Source of the DNA: Cytobacillus firmus NBRC 15306
Lineage (GTDB): Bacteria; Bacillota; Bacilli; Bacillales; Cytobacillaceae
DNA: 35,381 nucleotides
Assembly: GCF_001591465.1 (NCBI RefSeq)
Contig: NZ_BCUY01000041.1
Location: 1-35,381, forward strand
Direction: 5' to 3'
Part shown: positions 32,391 to 35,381 of the stretch, in pieces
Position numbering within the stretch: the stretch's first letter is position 1
Layout: every line of letters starts with the position of its first letter
The notes under the pieces: generated by a model
Databases searched by the model: none
Told to the model about the DNA's origin: nothing
The model's input: the letters and a program-made list of their open reading frames with translations, nothing else
Program-made: the position numbers and the translations under genes

Positions 32391-34680
32391 TTCTATCACC
32401 TGCGCTATTAACGCCCTTTTTAAAAGAGCCGAGAATCCGGAGTACGTCTTTTTTGGCCGTTTCTGAAGAGGTATCTGTTCCGATGCAGGAAGGACAGCCA
32501 TGATCACATGCACATCTTCTGACCATTTCCATCGTTTCATGCATGATATGTTCTATTCCTCCGAAGATTTTCTCACTTAACCCTACACCGCCCGGATACC
32601 TGTCATAGAAAAAGATCGTCGGCTTTTCATTATGGGCAGCTTTCACTTGCGGGATAACATGAACGTCCTGAGGATCGCACATAACAAATAGCGGTACAAT
32701 ATGCTTAAGTGCATGTGCTGTTCCAATGAGTCCCTGTTCAAGCAGGTCCTGTTTATAATTCAAGGATTCCCGGTTAAACGAAAGCCAGGTTGAGCTTGTA
32801 TGGAGTTCTTCTTCAGGAAGTGTTATTGGACCGGATCCGATATTTTCATGTGTTTCAAACTTAATTTTTTTAAATATTGTTGCCATTGCTACAACACTGA
32901 CATCCCCAAAGCCAATCTCTCCAATGGATGACACTCTGATTTTATCCTGCTCAAGCACTTTGAGCTCTACTGCCAGATTAGCATCGGTAAAATAGTCTGC
33001 ATCCACTTCACGGACAAACGCCTTCTTCTCTTCCCAATCAAGCATTTCCACCTGAAACTGGGTTCCTTGATGAAGATAGATTGCCTCATCGTGCAGAAGG
33101 GTCATAGCAGAAAAGCGGTCCATTTCACCAATTACCTTTACATTCGCAATATCTGATTGATCAATTATGATAACATTTTCCTGTGATGCTGAACGGAGAC
33201 TGATGTTATGGGCAGGAAATGAGTCTTTCATCCAATAAAATTTTTCTCCGTTCTGATGAAGGACCCTTTCTTCCGCCAGGTATTCCAATACCTCTTCAGT
33301 TTCAAAAGTGCCAAAACGTTCCCCGGCATTAAAAGGGAGCTCATAGGCTGCACACTTGATATGATCAACCAGAATAATAAGGTTATCCGGATTAATTCTG
33401 GCTGTTTCAGGACTTTTATTAAAAAAGTAATCAGGATTTTGTATAACATATTGATCCAGCGGACTGGAGCTTGCCACCATAATGACAAGCGATTCACCAT
33501 GCCTTCTTCCTGCGCGTCCAGCCTGCTGCCAAGAGCTGGCAATGGTACCGGGGTATCCAGTCATGACACAAACCTGCAGCTGTCCGATATCCACGCCCAG
33601 TTCAAGGGCATTTGTACTGACGACTCCATAGATCTCCCCTGAACGCAGTCCTTTTTCAATTTCCCGTCTCTGGGTTGGCAAATAACCGCCTCTATAACCC
33701 CGAATTGCTTTTGGCCCCAGTTTATGTTTGACAAGCTCCTGGAGGTAAGTCAGCAGGATTTCGACTCTGACCCTGCTTCTTGCAAATACAATGGTCTGGA
33801 TTTTATTTTTCAGAAGTTCACCTGCGAGCTTTCTCGCTTCGAGAGTTGCACTTCTTCTGATATTCAGCGGTATATTGACAATAGGAGGATTATAAAATAC
33901 AAAATGTTTTTTCCCGCTTGGGGCTCCATTATTATCGACGAGTTTCATCGGCTTTTCTGTAAGCTTTTCTGCCAGCTCCAGAGGATTGGATATTGTTGCA
34001 GATGTACAGATAAAAATGGGGTCGCTGCCATAAAAACGGCAGATGCGTCTAAGACGGCGAATGACATTTGCTACATGACTGCCAAATACCCCTCTGTATA
34101 TATGAAGTTCATCTATGATCACATACTTTAAATTTTCAAACAAAGATACCCACTTTGTATGATGAGGCAAAATTGCCGAGTGAAGCATGTCCGGATTTGT
34201 AATAACCACATGCCCGGCTCTTCGTACCTTTTGCCGGATGTTTGCCGGTGTATCCCCGTCATATGTATAGGAATTGATATCCAATCCGGACTCCTGGATG
34301 ATTTCATTGATTTCGCTTTTTTGGTCCTGAGCCAATGCTTTTGTCGGAAACATATAAAGCGCCCTTGCATCTGGATCATTTACGATCGTCTGCAGAACTG
34401 GAAGGTTGTAGCAAAGCGTTTTTCCAGAGGCCGTTGGAGTAACAGCTACCAGACTGTCCCCATTCATGGCTGTCCGATAAGATGTTTTCTGATGTGTATA
34501 TAGCCTAGAAATGCCCCTTTTTTGCAGTGCATCCTTTAAGGATGGATGAATGTTGTCCGGAAGGCTGGCAGTCTTAGCCTCTTTTTCTTCTATTGTATGC
34601 CAATGGACAATATTCTCTTTATATTGCTGTTCAGATATAAGCTGTTTCATGATTTCAGGCAAATTTTTTCGCACTTTCAT
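32380..34680 (-). CDS. mrfA: MrfA (YprA), DEAD/DEAH-box helicase with DUF1998 domain
   Basis: 766 residues (B. subtilis 749). Helicase motifs: TASGKT (83-88), DELH (190-193), TSATI, and QAGRAGRR. Near the C-terminus Cys723, Cys725, Cys729 and Cys732 (CACDHGCPSCIG) form the DUF1998/MZB zinc-binding module that is essential for repair in the B. subtilis protein. It translocates 3' to 5' on DNA at mitomycin monoadducts and crosslinks. GAGGTGA lies six bases before ATG. A LexA-like box is found upstream. Confidence 0.95.
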   Translation of the reverse strand: MKVRKNLPEIMKQLISEQQYKENIVHWHTIEEKEAKTASLPDNIHPSLKDALQKRGISRLYTHQKTSYRTAMNGDSLVAVTPTASGKTLCYNLPVLQTIVNDPDARALYMFPTKALAQDQKSEINEIIQESGLDINSYTYDGDTPANIRQKVRRAGHVVITNPDMLHSAILPHHTKWVSLFENLKYVIIDELHIYRGVFGSHVANVIRRLRRICRFYGSDPIFICTSATISNPLELAEKLTEKPMKLVDNNGAPSGKKHFVFYNPPIVNIPLNIRRSATLEARKLAGELLKNKIQTIVFARSRVRVEILLTYLQELVKHKLGPKAIRGYRGGYLPTQRREIEKGLRSGEIYGVVSTNALELGVDIGQLQVCVMTGYPGTIASSWQQAGRAGRRHGESLVIMVASSSPLDQYVIQNPDYFFNKSPETARINPDNLIILVDHIKCAAYELPFNAGERFGTFETEEVLEYLAEERVLHQNGEKFYWMKDSFPAHNISLRSASQENVIIIDQSDIANVKVIGEMDRFSAMTLLHDEAIYLHQGTQFQVEMLDWEEKKAFVREVDADYFTDANLAVELKVLEQDKIRVSSIGEIGFGDVSVVAMATIFKKIKFETHENIGSGPITLPEEELHTSSTWLSFNRESLNYKQDLLEQGLIGTAHALKHIVPLFVMCDPQDVHVIPQVKAAHNEKPTIFFYDRYPGGVGLSEKIFGGIEHIMHETMEMVRRCACDHGCPSCIGTDTSSETAKKDVLRILGSFKKGVNSAGDRIVH

Positions 34681-34700
34681 CTATTTCACCTCATATTCCT

Positions 34701-34706
34701 ATTCTA
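34701..34706 (-). promoter_or_regulatory. possible -10 box of mrfAB
   Basis: Minus strand TAGAAT, five of six matches. The predicted start lies just before the SD, leaving a very short leader, so another promoter further upstream cannot be excluded. Confidence 0.35.
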
Positions 34707-34707
34707 C

Positions 34708-34721
34708 CGAATAAACGTTCG
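34708..34721 (-). promoter_or_regulatory. LexA-like operator of mrfAB
   Basis: CGAATAAACGTTCG has one mismatch to the B. subtilis LexA/DinR box CGAAC-N4-GTTCG. It lies directly before the candidate -10 and about 28 bases from the mrfA ATG, a place where bound LexA would block transcription. Confidence 0.5.
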
Positions 34722-34809
34722 TTCTAACAGAGCAAACTCTTAATTTCTATTAACTATTTATGGGAAATTTTTTATTAAGTTTTAATCTTTATTTTACTAA
34801 ATCAGATTC

Positions 34810-35058
34810 ATGGAAAAATTGACTGAAAGTTCTAAATATATTTCACAGGATTTTGTACAATCCATGACAGGAGATTGGCAATTGGTCAATAATTCGATTT
34901 CTTGGCCAATGATGATGATTAAAGCCTTTGAGGATATAAGAGGACCAATTTGGATTCCTTTTTTCTCGGCATTTGCAATGACCTATGCCATTTTAACCTT
35001 TAATATATTCGCCGAGGGATTAAAATCATTTTTCACCAGGAAGGTCCGATATATTTAG
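34810..35058 (+). pseudogene. C-terminal remnant of an ABC transporter permease
   Basis: 82 residues. The end GPIWIPFFSAFAMTYAILTFNIFAEGLKSFF looks like the last helix and tail of binding-protein-dependent permeases (oligopeptide type, typically ...LNLLGEGLRR). The rest of a permease is absent, there is no SD before the ATG, and no partner ABC genes are nearby. It is therefore probably a gene fragment left by deletion, next to a repeat element at 35125. A short independent membrane protein is the alternative. Confidence 0.4.
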
Positions 35059-35124
35059 ATGTCACAGCCGCGAATATATTAGGTGTTTTCGCAAGGTTTG
35101 TTGCATTTTTGTATATTTTTACTG

Positions 35125-35317
35125 AGTTGATTGTAGCGGAAGGTGCGAGATCCTCGAAAATGCATTCGCATTTTCTTCGTGCGCCGTTTACTCAAGGAAG
35201 CTTAATCAACGTCCTGCGGGAGTAGCGGGACAGGTGAGACCCCGCAGACGCGGAGCGTCGAGGAGGCTCACCGCCCGCCCCGCTGTTCGCTGAGCATCCT
35301 GGAGCGGAAATCAACGG
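35125..35317. repeat. structured intergenic repeat (Bacillus REP-like/MITE-like element)
   Basis: GC-rich block in AT-rich surroundings. Ends are imperfect inverted repeats: GTTGATTGTAGCGGAAGGTGC at the left and the complement of GCATCCTGGAGCGGAAATCAAC at the right. Internal hairpins: GAAAATGC/GCATTTTC, GACGC/GCGTC, GGTGAG/CTCACC and GCGGG/CCCGC. I recognise the core GGGACAGGTGAGACCCCGCA...GGAGGCTCACCGCCCGCCCCGC as a repeat seen in many copies in Bacillus, Cytobacillus and relatives. Function is unknown; it could be a non-autonomous mobile element or a structured RNA. Confidence 0.75.
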
Positions 35318-35381
35318 ACAACATTAATAAGCAAAAATAACAATTTATACGAAAAGAGCCTAGTATTAAAATTAGCTTTTG

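Overview
The window is chromosomal DNA from a spore-forming low-GC Bacillaceae bacterium. Its layout resembles the ypeQ to yprA part of the Bacillus subtilis chromosome, probably in a Cytobacillus, Mesobacillus or Bacillus firmus-like relative. Support comes from the order ypeQ-ypeP-ypdP-ypdQ, sspL-ypcP, dynA-bpsB-bpsA, pbuX-xpt, ypwA, ypvA, ypsC-rnpB-gpsB-ypsA-cotD and mrfB-mrfA, from two spore genes (sspL, cotD with a sigma-K promoter), and from a type B RNase P RNA. I see no prophage, CRISPR array, tRNA or complete insertion sequence.

Layout. 1-3.5 kb: two RNase H-like proteins flank ypdP, a probable queuosine-precursor transporter whose leader holds a preQ1-I riboswitch overlapping the Shine-Dalgarno (SD); then a DMT exporter. 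3.5-7 kb: a divergent PAP2 protein, sspL, the 5'-3' exonuclease YpcP, an unknown membrane protein and a tandem rhodanese. 7-12 kb: the double dynamin DynA leads an operon with a nucleotidyltransferase, a small Cys protein and the rhodanese. A very short gene with two Fur-like boxes sits between dynA and bpsB. 12-16.4 kb: the alkylpyrone genes bpsA-bpsB, a 48-residue zinc-ribbon gene, and the purine salvage operon xpt-pbuX under a guanine riboswitch. 16.5-19 kb: a ba3-type cytochrome oxidase operon (IIa, II, I). 19-23 kb: a second DMT exporter, carboxypeptidase YpwA, an MFS transporter and a split zinc-ribbon ORF. 23-25.2 kb: an operon of two DUF2249 proteins, a 12-helix membrane protein and a DUF59 protein. 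25.2-34.7 kb: the FeS helicase YpvA, YpsC methyltransferase, rnpB, GpsB, YpsA, CotD and the mitomycin-repair pair MrfA-MrfB. The last 0.7 kb holds an ABC-permease remnant and a structured intergenic repeat.

The most interesting reading is regulatory. The ba3 oxidase operon and the DUF2249 operon, 6.5 kb apart, each carry an Fnr-like palindrome (one perfect, one with a single mismatch). In both, the box is centred exactly 41.5 bp upstream of the start site predicted from the -10, which is class II activator geometry. This suggests a shared low-oxygen or nitric-oxide response linking a high-affinity oxidase to a poorly studied DUF2249/haem-copper-like membrane/DUF59 module. Other candidates are a Fur-controlled 30-residue peptide gene with tandem promoters, a LexA-like operator on mrfAB, a preQ1 switch on ypdP, and an A8 tract splitting a CxxC/CxxC mini-protein. 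All functions are assigned by reading motifs and recalled families; no database search was possible.
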